A stretch of DNA of 64,000 nt from Actinacidiphila sp965342175. GTDB lineage: Bacteria > Actinomycetota > Actinomycetes > Streptomycetales > Streptomycetaceae. The stretch is from positions 1-64,000 of the forward strand of contig NZ_CBDRBL010000003.1 of assembly GCF_965342175.1 (NCBI RefSeq). The letters run 5' to 3'. The notes beneath the pieces are model-generated. The model was given only the letters and a program-made list of their open reading frames with translations. It had not been told where the DNA came from and did not search any database. Position 1 is the stretch's first letter. Each line of letters starts with the position of its first letter. Below, piece after piece: positions 9,068 to 56,712 of this stretch. A program made the position numbers and the translations under genes.

Positions 9068-9280
9068 GTGACGAACCCGTTCGAGGACCAGCAAGCCCCT
9101 TACCTGGTGCTGGTCAACGCAGAGAAGCAGCACTCACTTTGGCCGACCTTCGTCGACGTCCCCGAGGGTTGGGACATCGCCTTCGGTGAGGCATCACGCC
9201 AGGAGTGCCTGGATTACGTCGAGCGCACATGGACCGACATGCGCCCCCAAAGCCTGATCGATGCCATGGACGGCCAATAA
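9068..9280 (+). CDS. MbtH-like NRPS accessory protein
   Basis: A 70-aa protein that binds adenylation domains and aids their folding and activity. The family signature is intact: NPFED start, NAEKQHSLWP, PEGW, and YVERTWTDMRP with all three conserved tryptophans. The GTG at 9068 is chosen because NPFED is the normal N-terminus and a purine-rich AGAAAG lies upstream. It sits directly before the NRPS genes, as in most actinomycete NRPS clusters, with a 431-bp gap that contains a hairpin. Confidence 0.93.
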   Translation: MTNPFEDQQAPYLVLVNAEKQHSLWPTFVDVPEGWDIAFGEASRQECLDYVERTWTDMRPQSLIDAMDGQ

Positions 9281-9377
9281 AGAGCGGCGACATCAGCCGT
9301 CCGTAGACCCTCAGCGGCTGCACTCGGCCGAGCAGCTCCAAGCCGGGACCGCCGCACGCGCTACACGTCTTCGCCGC

Positions 9378-9393
9378 TCTCGGAAATCCGAGA
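9378..9393. terminator. Hairpin between mbtH and NRPS1
   Basis: TCTCGGA-AA-TCCGAGA, a perfect 7-bp stem about 100 bases after mbtH. It may terminate or attenuate transcription so that mbtH and the NRPS are expressed at different levels. The short stem and tiny loop make this uncertain. Confidence 0.35.
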
Positions 9394-9438
9394 CGGCTCT
9401 CCGGGCCCGGCGCCCCGGACCGAACGTGCGCCAAAGGC

Positions 9439-9452
9439 CACCTGCCACCTGC
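9439..9452. repeat. Second CACCTGC pair
   Basis: Two head-to-tail CACCTGC heptamers, the same unit as the array at 8916-8947. Together the two arrays bracket mbtH. Confidence 0.7.
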
Positions 9453-9711
9453 CGGGCCCCCGAACTCCTCACCCGTGCCGCATGAGCGGCAGCGCGTAAC
9501 CGTGTGACCCGCGAGAACTCACCGCATCTTCGCAGACGGTTACAGGAATGCGCCGGTCGCCACTCGGGCGGGTCCAGCATGACACCGCGCTCGCGGCCGG
9601 ACTTCTGGGACCTGAAGTGCAACGCGCCTGCCACTTCTGCGGCCTAACGGATACAAAGTCCGTGCAGAAATGAATTCGCGCTGATTTCTCGCTGGATATC
9701 AAGTACACGGG

Positions 9712-25701
<15,990 letters not shown>

Positions 25702-25769
25702 GTCGCCGCTCCGCCCGTTCCCGCGCACCTCACCTGTTCAGTCCGTCATCTGTCGTAGAGAGCACTCCG

Positions 25770-48947
<23,178 letters not shown>

Positions 48948-48951
48948 CGTC

Positions 48952-48985
48952 GGGGGCCCACGCGCGATCTCGCGCGTGGGCCCCC
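48952..48985. terminator. Strong bidirectional terminator
   Basis: A perfect 16-bp inverted repeat (arms 48952-48967 and 48970-48985) with a 2-nt loop, lying 5 bases after NRPS2 and 4 bases before the stop codon of the convergent type II thioesterase gene. It should end transcription in both directions. Confidence 0.9.
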
Positions 48986-48988
48986 GGG

Positions 48989-49771
48989 TCAGTTCGCCAT
49001 GCGCAGACGTGAGAACAGGTCCTTCACGAGACTGCCGGCTTCCTCCACGAGGTAGAAATGACCGCCTTCGAAGGACCGGACGTGAAACCCTGACCGTGTG
49101 ATCGCGGACCAGGCCGCGACGGAATCGTGTTCCAGATCCGCCTCGCCGTTCCCGTAATAGGCGACGACGGGAACATCGAGGCGGGACTCCTCGTCGGGAA
49201 TGCGAGCGTCGTAGCGTTCCAGCAGGCGGTAGTCCGCGCGTATCGCGGGTAGCACGAGCTCACGCAAGGCCGCGTCTCGAAACACCTCTGCCTGCGTGCC
49301 ACCCAACTCGACCAGCTCCGCCACCAGTTCCTCTTCGGGGGCATCTGCCAGCGCCGGCCGTCTCTCCCTTCCCGGTCCGCCGCGTCCTGACACGAACAGC
49401 CCGGTCAGGGTCCGTCCGTGTTCCTCCCGCAGACGAGTGGCGAGCTCATAGGCGACGGACGCCCCCATGCTGTGTCCGAAAAAGGCGACAGGAACATTGA
49501 AGAGATCGCGAGACGCATGGGACAGATCAGCGACCAGCTCGTCCATCGTCTCGGCCGGAGCGTCCAGGAAACGGCTCTCGCGTGCCGGATACTGGGCGGC
49601 GAGCAGCTCCACGCCGTTCGGTACGAGATCCTTCCACCCACGGAAGAAGCTGGCGTTGCCGCCCGCGTGGGGGAAGCACAGGAGTCGCAGCCCGGGGGCC
49701 GGAGCGGACCGGATGGTCCGGAACCAGCGACTGGTCGCCGTCTGAGACGTGCCGGTTTTCTGAGGGTTCAC
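48989..49771 (-). CDS. Type II thioesterase
   Basis: A 260-aa stand-alone alpha/beta hydrolase that removes wrong acyl or aminoacyl groups from NRPS carrier domains. It has LLCFPHAGGNASFF near the N-terminus, the nucleophile elbow FFGHSMGAS (Ser101), an Asp near 212 and GGHFYL (His238), the standard triad. The GTG at 49771 gives a normal family length; a longer reading to 49849 adds 26 residues unlike the family. It converges on NRPS2 across the shared terminator and is transcribed away from the EntS-like exporter gene, so it must have its own promoter. Confidence 0.9.
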   Translation of the reverse strand: MNPQKTGTSQTATSRWFRTIRSAPAPGLRLLCFPHAGGNASFFRGWKDLVPNGVELLAAQYPARESRFLDAPAETMDELVADLSHASRDLFNVPVAFFGHSMGASVAYELATRLREEHGRTLTGLFVSGRGGPGRERRPALADAPEEELVAELVELGGTQAEVFRDAALRELVLPAIRADYRLLERYDARIPDEESRLDVPVVAYYGNGEADLEHDSVAAWSAITRSGFHVRSFEGGHFYLVEEAGSLVKDLFSRLRMAN

Positions 49772-50238
49772 TCGGATCCATCCGGTTGAGGTGTCCGGAT
49801 CGCACGCTCGGCACCCATGCGCGCGGCGTCGGGCGACGAGCCGCGTCACCTCGATGGTTCTCGGCAGTGGGCCCGGCCGGCGCGTGCTCCGGAGTATGCA
49901 GCGCTTGTCAGGCAGAGTTTATCGCCGGTCGTCGGCCGCAGCGCACTGGGCGCCGCCACCGGTTGGACCGTGCCTCTGCCGCGGTGAGCCGACCACGCGT
50001 GCGGTCCGCCGAAAGGGCGGGGCATGCCGACACGGCTGCGTGCCGCGCTCGGTGAGCGTTGACACGTTCCGCCGGAGGCGAGCGCATTGGTATTAACGGG
50101 CTGTCAACCGGACGTCGCCCCGGATGTCCCCGCCCGTTGTGCCGGCCCGCGCAGTATGGTCACTCGCTCCGGATGCGCTGCGGCCGAATCCGACCCGCGA
50201 TCGTCCACCTCCGGCTCCGAGGAACCCGCAACTCAGCC
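49772..50238. other. Divergent intergenic region, thioesterase and exporter
   Basis: These 467 bases lie between divergent starts and should contain promoters for both genes. I see no convincing gene. The main structure is the pair of opposed TTGACA hexamers at 50058-50108, next to one of the few AT-rich patches. Confidence 0.5.
50058..50108. promoter_or_regulatory. Opposed GTTGACA/TGTCAAC pair
   Basis: GTTGACA (50058-50064) and its inverse TGTCAAC (50102-50108) are separated by 37 bases that include the AT-rich TATTAACG. Each contains a perfect -35 hexamer, one per strand, but neither has a good -10 at 17-18 bases. They may be promoter halves or an operator for a repressor shared by the divergent thioesterase and exporter genes. 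Confidence 0.3.
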
Positions 50239-51492
50239 ATGAGCTTTCCCACTCCCGGCGGCCGCGATCGACTGCCACGCCCGTTCTACGCCGTGTGGGC
50301 TTCGGTGACGGTCTCCGGCATCGGTGACGGCATGCGCCTGGTCGCTCTTCCGCTGCTCACCGCCGGCCTCACGGACGACGCCCGGCAGGTCGCCCTGGTG
50401 GCCTTCGCCGGGCAACTCCCCTGGCTCCTGGTGAGCCTGGTCTCCGGCGCACTGTCGGACAGGTTCGAGCGCCGTCGCGTACTGTGCCTGGTCGACGTGG
50501 CCCGTGCGGTCGTAATGGCCTGCCTGGCGCTCCTCACCCTCGTCGACGGCCTGTCCATACCGGTGCTGGCCGGTGGGGCTTTCCTCCTGGGCTGCGGCCA
50601 GACCCTCTTCAACGGAGCGTGGTCGGGCATCGTGCCCGGGCTGGTGCCGCCTGAAAGGCTGACCAAGGCGAACGCGCGCCTGCAGGTCAGTGCGCTGCTC
50701 GTCGGTACCCTGCTGGGCACCCCGACGGGGGCGGTCCTGTTCGGCGTCACGCCGGTGCTTCCGCTCGCCGTCGACTCGATGTCGTACGCGTGTTCGGCGG
50801 GATTGATCCTGCTGGCCGCGGGCCGTGGCCGCACCCGTCCCGAGGGAGGCGGCCCGATACGGCGATCACTGCGCGAGGACGCCCTCCAAGGGCTGGTGTG
50901 GCTGTGGAGGCACCGGCTGCTGCGGCAGTTGTGTGCGGTGTCCGCCTTGAGCAATCTCGTCGTGGTCGGTCTGATGTCCGTCCTGGTCCTGTACTCCCGC
51001 CAGACGTTGGGGCTGGAAGGTCCCGGCTTCGCGGTGCTGACGGTGGCCTACGCCGTGGGAGGCATGGCGGGGGTGCCGCTCGCACCCCTGTTGGAGGCCC
51101 GGATCGGGGCCCACCGGGTGCTACGGATCGGCATGGCGGCCACAGCGGCGCTCTGCGCCGGGATCGGTTCGACCTGGTCCGTCCCGGTGGTGGCGGTGTT
51201 GATCGCCGTGTACGGCACGGTGGGCTTGGTGTGTAACGTCACGGCGGTGTCGCTACGTCAGTCACAGGTTCCGGAAGGGTTGTCGGGTCGCGTCACGATG
51301 TCCTTCCAGATGGCCACCATGTGCGCGGGCGCGCTGGGGACCCTGCTGGCGGGGCTGGCGTATCACGGCATCGGCCCGCGGGCGCCGTTCATGGCGGGGG
51401 CGGTACTGCTGCTCTACCTGGCCGGCGCCTGTTTCCGACGTCCGCGGACCGCCGTCCCGGCGGAAGCCTCCGCCGTCTCGGCCTACCGCTGA
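50239..51492 (+). CDS. MFS exporter, EntS/DHA3-like
   Basis: A 417-aa twelve-helix major facilitator of the DHA3 (EntS, macrolide efflux) type, the usual exporter class in siderophore and peptide clusters. It shows the helix 2-3 motif GALSDRFERRRVL and the family pattern NGAWSGIVPGLVPPERLTKANA. The ATG at 50239 starts 20 residues before helix 1; a TTG-started version from 50059 adds Arg/Pro-rich sequence that does not look coding. It lies at the right end of the NRPS block and is the best candidate for product export and self-resistance. Confidence 0.85.
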   Translation: MSFPTPGGRDRLPRPFYAVWASVTVSGIGDGMRLVALPLLTAGLTDDARQVALVAFAGQLPWLLVSLVSGALSDRFERRRVLCLVDVARAVVMACLALLTLVDGLSIPVLAGGAFLLGCGQTLFNGAWSGIVPGLVPPERLTKANARLQVSALLVGTLLGTPTGAVLFGVTPVLPLAVDSMSYACSAGLILLAAGRGRTRPEGGGPIRRSLREDALQGLVWLWRHRLLRQLCAVSALSNLVVVGLMSVLVLYSRQTLGLEGPGFAVLTVAYAVGGMAGVPLAPLLEARIGAHRVLRIGMAATAALCAGIGSTWSVPVVAVLIAVYGTVGLVCNVTAVSLRQSQVPEGLSGRVTMSFQMATMCAGALGTLLAGLAYHGIGPRAPFMAGAVLLLYLAGACFRRPRTAVPAEASAVSAYR

Positions 51493-51550
51493 GCCCCGCA
51501 CCGGTCCGGACGGCCGGCACCCGGCAGGGGCCGGCCCGGCTGGTGCCCGG

Positions 51551-52807
51551 CTACGTGAGCGCCGATCCGGCCTTCCACTGCTCCCAGGACATGTTCCAGC
51601 CGTTGAGGCCGTTGCCGGGGGCGACGGTGCGGTCGCGGGAGTGCTTGACGACGACCACGTCGCCGATGAGGGAGTTGGTGTAGAACCACGCCGCGTCCTG
51701 CTCGGAGTCGCCGCCTCCTCGGACGTCGTTCAGCCCCACGCAGCCGTGGCTCACGTTGGAGTGCCCGAAGACGGAGTCCGCCGCCCAGTAGTTGCCGTGG
51801 ATGAAGGTGCCGGAGGTGGACAGGCGCATCGCGTGCGGGACGTCGGGGATGTCGTACTCCCCCGCGTAGCCGACCGTGGCGCCGTTCATACGGGTGGAGA
51901 CGAGCTTCTCGGAGATCACCATCTGCCCGTTGTACGTGGTGCTGCCCGGCGCGCCGGCGGTGATCGCGATCGTGCGGACGGCCTTGCCGTCGCGTTCGAC
52001 CCGCATGGTGTGCGTGCCCGCGTCGACGGCGGAGACCTGGCGGCGGCCGACGGTGAAGCGGACGGTCTTGTCCTGGGTCCCGTAGGCGTTCGCGGCGCCC
52101 TTCACCCCGTCCAGGCGCAGGTTCAGGGTGACCTTGGAGTGTGCCTTCCAGTACGTCTCGGGGCGCAGGTCCAGGCGCTGGTCACCGAACCAGTGGCCGA
52201 CCACCTGCTGTCCGCTGTCACTGGTGACGCGTATGCCTTCTTCGACGGCCTTCTTGTCGGTGACCGGCTTGTTGAAGGTCAGCGACACCGGCATGCCGAC
52301 ACCGACGGTCGAGCCGTCCTCGGGGGTGAAGGTGCCGATGAGGCGGTCGTTTTTGGCGAGCGTGGTGAAGGACAGGCGCCGGGTCTGCTTCCCGCCCGCC
52401 TCGTCGGCGGCGTGGACGACGAGGCGGTACGAGGTGCCGTAGGCCAGGGCCGCCTTCGGGGACCAGCTGCGGTGGTCGCCGGCGGTGGTGCCGGGCACCG
52501 CGTCGCCGCCCGCGGTGGTGAGGGTGACGGACGCTATCGTCCCGCCGGCGACCTCGACCCGGCCCGCGCCGCTGACGGACGCGTGGCGGTCGCCGTCGGC
52601 GGCGCCGGTGGTGAGCCGGAAGACGGTCGCGGCGGCCCGCGGCGTGGCAGAGGAGCCGGTGGGGGCCGGAGTCCCCCGGGCGGCGGACGTCGCGGCGGGC
52701 TGCCCGCTCGCGCAGGCGGTGAGCACCGATGCTCCGCCGAGGGCGAGGGCGAGGGCGGTGAGCTTGGGACGGGAGGGCACGCCTGCTCCTGTCGGGAGGA
52801 CGGTCAT
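51551..52807 (-). CDS. L,D-transpeptidase lipoprotein with Ig-like domains
   Basis: A 418-aa lipid-anchored enzyme that makes 3-3 cross-links in peptidoglycan or attaches proteins to it. A lipobox (VLTAC, Cys about 32) ends the signal peptide. A Ser/Thr/Pro-rich linker, two Ig-like domains (about 60-270) and a YkuD catalytic domain follow, with HGNYW and SHGCVGLND carrying the catalytic His and Cys. A WNMSWEQW segment follows near the C-terminus. This layout matches mycobacterial LdtMt2-type enzymes. Its start codon overlaps the stop of the upstream L,D-transpeptidase gene by 4 bases (ATGA), so the pair is probably translationally coupled. Confidence 0.9.
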   Translation of the reverse strand: MTVLPTGAGVPSRPKLTALALALGGASVLTACASGQPAATSAARGTPAPTGSSATPRAAATVFRLTTGAADGDRHASVSGAGRVEVAGGTIASVTLTTAGGDAVPGTTAGDHRSWSPKAALAYGTSYRLVVHAADEAGGKQTRRLSFTTLAKNDRLIGTFTPEDGSTVGVGMPVSLTFNKPVTDKKAVEEGIRVTSDSGQQVVGHWFGDQRLDLRPETYWKAHSKVTLNLRLDGVKGAANAYGTQDKTVRFTVGRRQVSAVDAGTHTMRVERDGKAVRTIAITAGAPGSTTYNGQMVISEKLVSTRMNGATVGYAGEYDIPDVPHAMRLSTSGTFIHGNYWAADSVFGHSNVSHGCVGLNDVRGGGDSEQDAAWFYTNSLIGDVVVVKHSRDRTVAPGNGLNGWNMSWEQWKAGSALT

Positions 52808-53595
52808 CGGGCGAGGGAGGCCGCGTCACCCATGACGACGACGGGATGGTCGGCCGGATCCAGGGCCAGCAGCAAATCCTTCATGTGCGCCTTGGAGATG
52901 CTGACGCAGGCGTGCGTGGGACCGCCGTGGTCGACGTGGATCCATATGCCGCCGCCGCGGTTGGCGCCCATGGGCTGGGCGCCGTCCATCGGGGACGTGC
53001 CGGGCCGCCGGTTGTAGTTGATGGCTATGACGTAGTCGAAGGAACCGGCGAGCGGTTCTCCCTCGAAGCCCGTACCGCCGACGGAGAAGGCGCCGGAGCG
53101 GTGGTAGGGCAGCTCGGTGCCGGGGTCGGCCAGCCGTCCGCCGGCGTCCGTGAGGCCGAACACCCCTATGGGGCTGTGCAGATCGCCCGCGTAGTGCTCG
53201 TCGGTCCAGCCCTTGTAGCCGTTGTGCGCGTCCCACACGGCGCCAGGGCGCCAGCCGCCGTCCACGCGCTCGTGGAGGACGACCTTGGATTTCGCCGACT
53301 TCTTGCCGGCTCCCGTGACGATGACGACCTGACGGGCGCCGGCCGGGACCTGCGCGAGGGTCTTGGGGCCGAGCCCCGGCAGCCGGTCGGGGTACTGCGG
53401 CTTCGGCGGGGCCGTCGTCGGAGCCGTCGAGGGGGACGCGGGCGCGGCCGTGGGCACGGCGGCGTCCTGGACGACCGACGCCGTCTCGGCTGCCGGACCG
53501 GGGTTCCCCTCGGGGAGGTACTGGAAGGCGGCGATTCCCAGTGAGGAGACGACGACGGCCGCAGCCGCGGTCATGTAGGGCCTGTTGATGCGCAT
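52804..53595 (-). CDS. Secreted L,D-transpeptidase-family (YkuD-like) protein
   Basis: A 263-aa protein with an N-terminal membrane segment or signal (residues 8-25), a Pro/Ala/Thr-rich linker to about 70 and a YkuD-like domain. The catalytic motif reads HVDHGGPTHACVSIS, with THAC in place of the usual SHGC, as in the divergent actinobacterial branch. It is the first gene of a two-gene unit with the lipoprotein transpeptidase and may act on the same peptide stems in the cell wall. Confidence 0.8.
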   Translation of the reverse strand: MRINRPYMTAAAAVVVSSLGIAAFQYLPEGNPGPAAETASVVQDAAVPTAAPASPSTAPTTAPPKPQYPDRLPGLGPKTLAQVPAGARQVVIVTGAGKKSAKSKVVLHERVDGGWRPGAVWDAHNGYKGWTDEHYAGDLHSPIGVFGLTDAGGRLADPGTELPYHRSGAFSVGGTGFEGEPLAGSFDYVIAINYNRRPGTSPMDGAQPMGANRGGGIWIHVDHGGPTHACVSISKAHMKDLLLALDPADHPVVVMGDAASLAR

Positions 53596-54109
53596 GGGTG
53601 CGGACTTTCTCGGGAGACGGTGATGCGGAGGGGGGAGACCCCGGTGGCGGGGGCGCGCTGGAGCCGGGCACCGGGCGGGGTCCGCGGGAGGTGCGGAACG
53701 ACCTGCAGCGGCGCCCGTGTCAGGTCCCGTCCCTGGGTGGGGAGTTCACACCCGCTCAACCGGGCGGCCCCGTGTTCGGGTTGCCTCGATGTCGAAGGGT
53801 TTCCCGGGTGGCGGTGCGCCGGTGCCGTGCGGACGGGTCAGCCGGCAGGGCGCCGCGGAGCACGTCCCGTCGTGCGGGACGGCGCACGGCAGCGCCGAGC
53901 GGCCTCGAGCGCTCTCGGACGGTGCGGGGCGGCGGGCGGTGGCGCCGACCGTCGCCCGGGGATCCGCGGCGTCACATCAGCGGCGTATCCCCGGCACGCC
54001 GGCGGGCGCCCGCGGGCCGCGGGCCGGCCCGCGGGGCGACGGTTCTCTCGTGGATCCATGCGGGCCTCGGCCGGCCCTTCCGGACTCAGAGGCCGCGCGG
54101 CGCGACCTC
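53596..54109. other. Gene-free stretch
   Basis: These 514 bases between the YkuD-like gene start and the end of the CU044_5270-type gene hold no convincing gene. They should contain the promoter of the L,D-transpeptidase pair. I see no clear -35/-10 pair or terminator. Confidence 0.45.
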
Positions 54110-55336
54110 TCAGTCGCGGGCGTTGTCCGGCACGGTGATCTGCTTCTCGCCCCAGCTCATCCGGGTGGTCGCGCTGTAGTTCACCGTCGTCCCGGCGGTG
54201 AGGCCGGCTTCCCTGGCGCGGGCGGACGGTTCCACGAGCACGAGTTCGTCGCTGAGCATGGCGCCGTTGGACGGGTCCACGATCAGCCGCTCGAGGGTGG
54301 TGCCCAGGGGTCCGTCGTAAGTGACGGGGAATTCGACGGCCACGCCTTCACGCCCCAGGGGATCGGTGGCCTGTCCCGTCACCCGGACCCCGGGCAGATC
54401 CGCCATCACCCGGTACGCGGCCGCCCGCACTCCGGGCTTCACGGGCATCGTGACGAGGTTGCCCGCCTGGCGCAGCATCCAGGCGCTGCGTCCCGCGGTG
54501 CCGGTGTCCGCGCCGTTGTCCTGCGCGTACAGCCGCTCGAGGTAGCGCCGCAACTCGTCGCTGGTGGCGGGCAGTGCGCGCAGGTCCTTGTAGGAGACGT
54601 TGCGCGGGCCGACGGCGTAGATCTTGTCGTCGTCGTTGGTCCGCAGGACCAACGGCCGCCCCTTCCCGAACGAGAAGAGCAGCGAGCCGTGCGCCTTCCC
54701 CTTCCCGGTCTCGACCGGCACGGAGCGCGGTGAACCCGCGGCGCGCCAGCGGGCCTCGTCCGCCGCGGTCAGGGGCTCCGTGACGGAGTCCAGGCCGGTG
54801 ACCATCAGACTCCCGGTTCCGGGGCGCACACCCACCGACCACTGCGAGACGGACGATGAGCGCACGGCGAAGAGGTGCCCCTCCGCACCGCCGACGTCCA
54901 CGTTCTGCGAGTGGGTCGTGGTCTGCCAGTACGTGCCCTCTTCGACCGAGGACTCCGCCTGCCTCGCCGCGCTGAGCAGTTCGATGTGGCCGTCGACACG
55001 GAAGTCACCGCCCTCGCCGGGGACGCCCGTGGTGGAGGACGGCGGCTGGGCGGTCGGCTGGTCGGCGGGCTCCCGCCAGTCGACGGCGCCCACGGCCACC
55101 ACGGACACCGCCACGGCGGCGAGCGCCGCGGCGCCCAGCGGACGGAAGGCCCTGGCACGGCGCGGTGCGAGGAAGCGTGCCGCCGGACCGTCCGTCGGCG
55201 TCATCACGATGCGCGCGAGATCCTCACGCTGCCGGGCGGGGTCGACCAGCCGGGCCGGGTCCAGTGCGTCGGGCCGCGCGTCCGCGAGCACCTTCAGGAC
55301 ATCGGGCCGCCCGGAGGGCCGGGGGGACTTCTTCAC
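54110..55336 (-). CDS. CU044_5270-type membrane protein, sigma-factor partner
   Basis: A 408-aa protein of the actinobacterial CU044_5270 type, which is commonly encoded just after an ECF sigma gene. It has a charged cytoplasmic N-terminus (about 1-60), one transmembrane helix (LGAAALAAVAVSVVAVGAV) and a large extracytoplasmic domain of unknown function. The topology would suit an anti-sigma or sensor role, but no zinc-binding HxxxCxxC motif is present, so that is inference. The GTG at 55336 overlaps the TGA of the sigma gene (GTGA), a strong sign of translational coupling. Confidence 0.8.
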   Translation of the reverse strand: MKKSPRPSGRPDVLKVLADARPDALDPARLVDPARQREDLARIVMTPTDGPAARFLAPRRARAFRPLGAAALAAVAVSVVAVGAVDWREPADQPTAQPPSSTTGVPGEGGDFRVDGHIELLSAARQAESSVEEGTYWQTTTHSQNVDVGGAEGHLFAVRSSSVSQWSVGVRPGTGSLMVTGLDSVTEPLTAADEARWRAAGSPRSVPVETGKGKAHGSLLFSFGKGRPLVLRTNDDDKIYAVGPRNVSYKDLRALPATSDELRRYLERLYAQDNGADTGTAGRSAWMLRQAGNLVTMPVKPGVRAAAYRVMADLPGVRVTGQATDPLGREGVAVEFPVTYDGPLGTTLERLIVDPSNGAMLSDELVLVEPSARAREAGLTAGTTVNYSATTRMSWGEKQITVPDNARD

Positions 55337-55911
55337 GCGCGTGCTCCTTCGCGATGAGCGGGGTACGGGGCCTGTGCGGGGGGTGCGGACGCCGGCTCCG
55401 GCGGAGCAGCTCCGAGTGCCTTCTCCAGGCGGCGGCGCGCCCGGTACAGCCGGACGGTGAGTGTCGCGGTGGTGCAGTCCAGGACCTGCGCGGCCTCCTT
55501 GGCGCTCAGGCCGTGCCAGGCGATCAGCGTGAGCAGCTCCCGGTCGGCATCCGGCAGGCCGGCGAGGGCCTGCAGCGCGTCGTGCCGCCCGGTGACCTCC
55601 GACGCGACGTCGCCGGCGCCGGACCCGGTGCCACTGCTGATGCGCCGTGCTTCCTCGACGGCGAGGAGGTACTGGTGGGCGTCCCGGCGGCGCAGTTCGC
55701 GCACCAGGTTGCGGGCGACGCCCAGGAGCCACGGCAGTGCCGGGTGCGGGATGTCCCGCACCCGCCGCCAGGCGACGGTGAACGTCTCGCTGGCGATGTC
55801 CTCCCCTACCTGCCGCCCGACCAGGCTGGTGGCGTAGGCGAGGACTCGTGGGTAGCACTCCTCGTATACGTCCCGGAAGCGTTGGGCATGTGTCACGCGC
55901 CGTCCCCTCAT
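55333..55911 (-). CDS. ECF-type RNA polymerase sigma factor
   Basis: A 192-aa ECF sigma factor. Region 2 (about 8-75) has the core-binding DIASETFTVAWRRV and the HPALPWLLGVARNLV segment. Region 4 (about 110-170) has LPDADRELLTLIAWHGLSAKEAAQVL followed by the recognition helix TTATLTVRLYRARRRLEKAL, with an Ala/Pro tail after it. Two starts are possible, ATG at 55911 and GTG at 55896. It probably forms a two-gene unit with the membrane protein that overlaps its stop. Its target promoters cannot be told from the sequence. Confidence 0.9.
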   Translation of the reverse strand: MRGRRVTHAQRFRDVYEECYPRVLAYATSLVGRQVGEDIASETFTVAWRRVRDIPHPALPWLLGVARNLVRELRRRDAHQYLLAVEEARRISSGTGSGAGDVASEVTGRHDALQALAGLPDADRELLTLIAWHGLSAKEAAQVLDCTTATLTVRLYRARRRLEKALGAAPPEPASAPPAQAPYPAHREGARA

Positions 55912-56265
55912 CTCGCACTCTCACCATGCAATGAGCGCGGCGGCCGGTTTCTTACATCCGGCAGCGACAAATCTCACGGATGTGGTCCACATCACGCGGG
56001 AACGGAGGGTAGGAGCGGTGATCCGGGCCCGGCATGCGGCGCGCCGCCCTCACCCGGCACGGGTCCGGGGGCTGCGGCCCGGACCGGTGTCACCCGGCCG
56101 GGCCGACGGGCGGCCCGCACGGTCACGCGCCGCTTCCCGCACCGACCCGCGCCGCAACGGCATGCCGATCTCCCCCCTCGCGGGCCCCCTGAGAGGTCGC
56201 GGCGCCCCGGCACGAAGATCGGCCGCCGCCCCGTGCCGGGGCGGCGGCCGTCGCGGGGGAGCGGG
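55912..56265. other. Gene-free stretch upstream of sigma factor
   Basis: No gene is seen in these 354 bases. The sigma-factor promoter should lie near 55920-56000, where the sequence is less GC-rich. The far end holds the terminator of the nitroreductase-like gene (56221-56249). Confidence 0.5.
56221..56249 (-). terminator. Terminator of nitroreductase-like gene
   Basis: A perfect 13-bp stem (GGCCGCCGCCCCG) with loop TGC, 17 bases beyond the stop codon of the minus-strand nitroreductase-like gene. Confidence 0.75.
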
Positions 56266-56712
56266 TCAGTGCGGTGCGGGCGCCGGCTCCAGGACGAAGA
56301 GCGGGATCTCGCGGTCGGTGTTCTTCTGGTATTCGGCGTAGTCGGGCCACGCCTCCACCGCCCGCTCCCACCATTCGGCCCGCTCGTCACCGGTGACCTC
56401 CCGGGCCGTCATGTCGCGGCGCACCGGGCCGTCCTGCAGTTCCACCCGGGGGTCGGCGACCAGGTTGTGGTACCAGACCGGGTGCTTGGGCGCGCCGCCC
56501 TTGGACGCCACGACCGCGTAGCGGCCCTCGTGCTCCACCCGCATGAGCGGCGTCTTGCGGACCTTGCCGCTCTTCGCGCCCAGCGTCGTGAGGACGATCA
56601 CGGGCTTGCCGCGCAGCGTTGTCCCCTCCGTCCCTCCCGAGCCCTCGTACAGCTCGACCTGGTCCCGGACCCACTGCTCGGGGCTCGGCTGGTACTCGCC
56701 CACCAGAGGCAT
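56266..56712 (-). CDS. F420-type nitroreductase-family protein (DDN-like)
   Basis: A 148-aa protein of the deazaflavin (F420)-dependent nitroreductase family, related to Mycobacterium DDN, with a split-barrel fold. Family landmarks are GKPVIVLTTLGAKSGKVRKTPLMRVEHEG, which contacts the cofactor phosphate, KHPVWYHNLVADP and the terminal WPDYAEYQKNTDREIPLFVLEP. The ATG at 56712 is set by a good GGGAGA site and by the family's normal N-terminus. The natural substrate is unknown. Confidence 0.88.
   Translation of the reverse strand: MPLVGEYQPSPEQWVRDQVELYEGSGGTEGTTLRGKPVIVLTTLGAKSGKVRKTPLMRVEHEGRYAVVASKGGAPKHPVWYHNLVADPRVELQDGPVRRDMTAREVTGDERAEWWERAVEAWPDYAEYQKNTDREIPLFVLEPAPAPH

Larger units (their letters stand above)
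9281..9711. other. Gene-free leader of NRPS1
   Basis: No gene is seen in these 431 bases. They contain a hairpin (9378-9393), two CACCTGC units (9439-9452) and an AT-rich segment (9645-9705) carrying AGAAAT/ATTTCT arms at 9666-9671 and 9684-9689. A promoter or attenuator for the NRPS genes is plausible here. Confidence 0.5.

Noticed and set aside
49772..49849. Longer start for the type II thioesterase
   Set aside because: The additional 26 residues (Arg/Cys-rich) do not fit the family; the GTG at 49771 gives a normal length.
50059..50238. N-terminal extension of the EntS-like exporter from a TTG
   Set aside because: The extra 60 residues are Arg/Pro/Gly-rich, overlap a likely promoter region and are not typical of the family.
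53717..54733. 338-codon plus-strand frame
   Set aside because: It runs antisense across the well-supported CU044_5270-type gene and has no recognisable domain.
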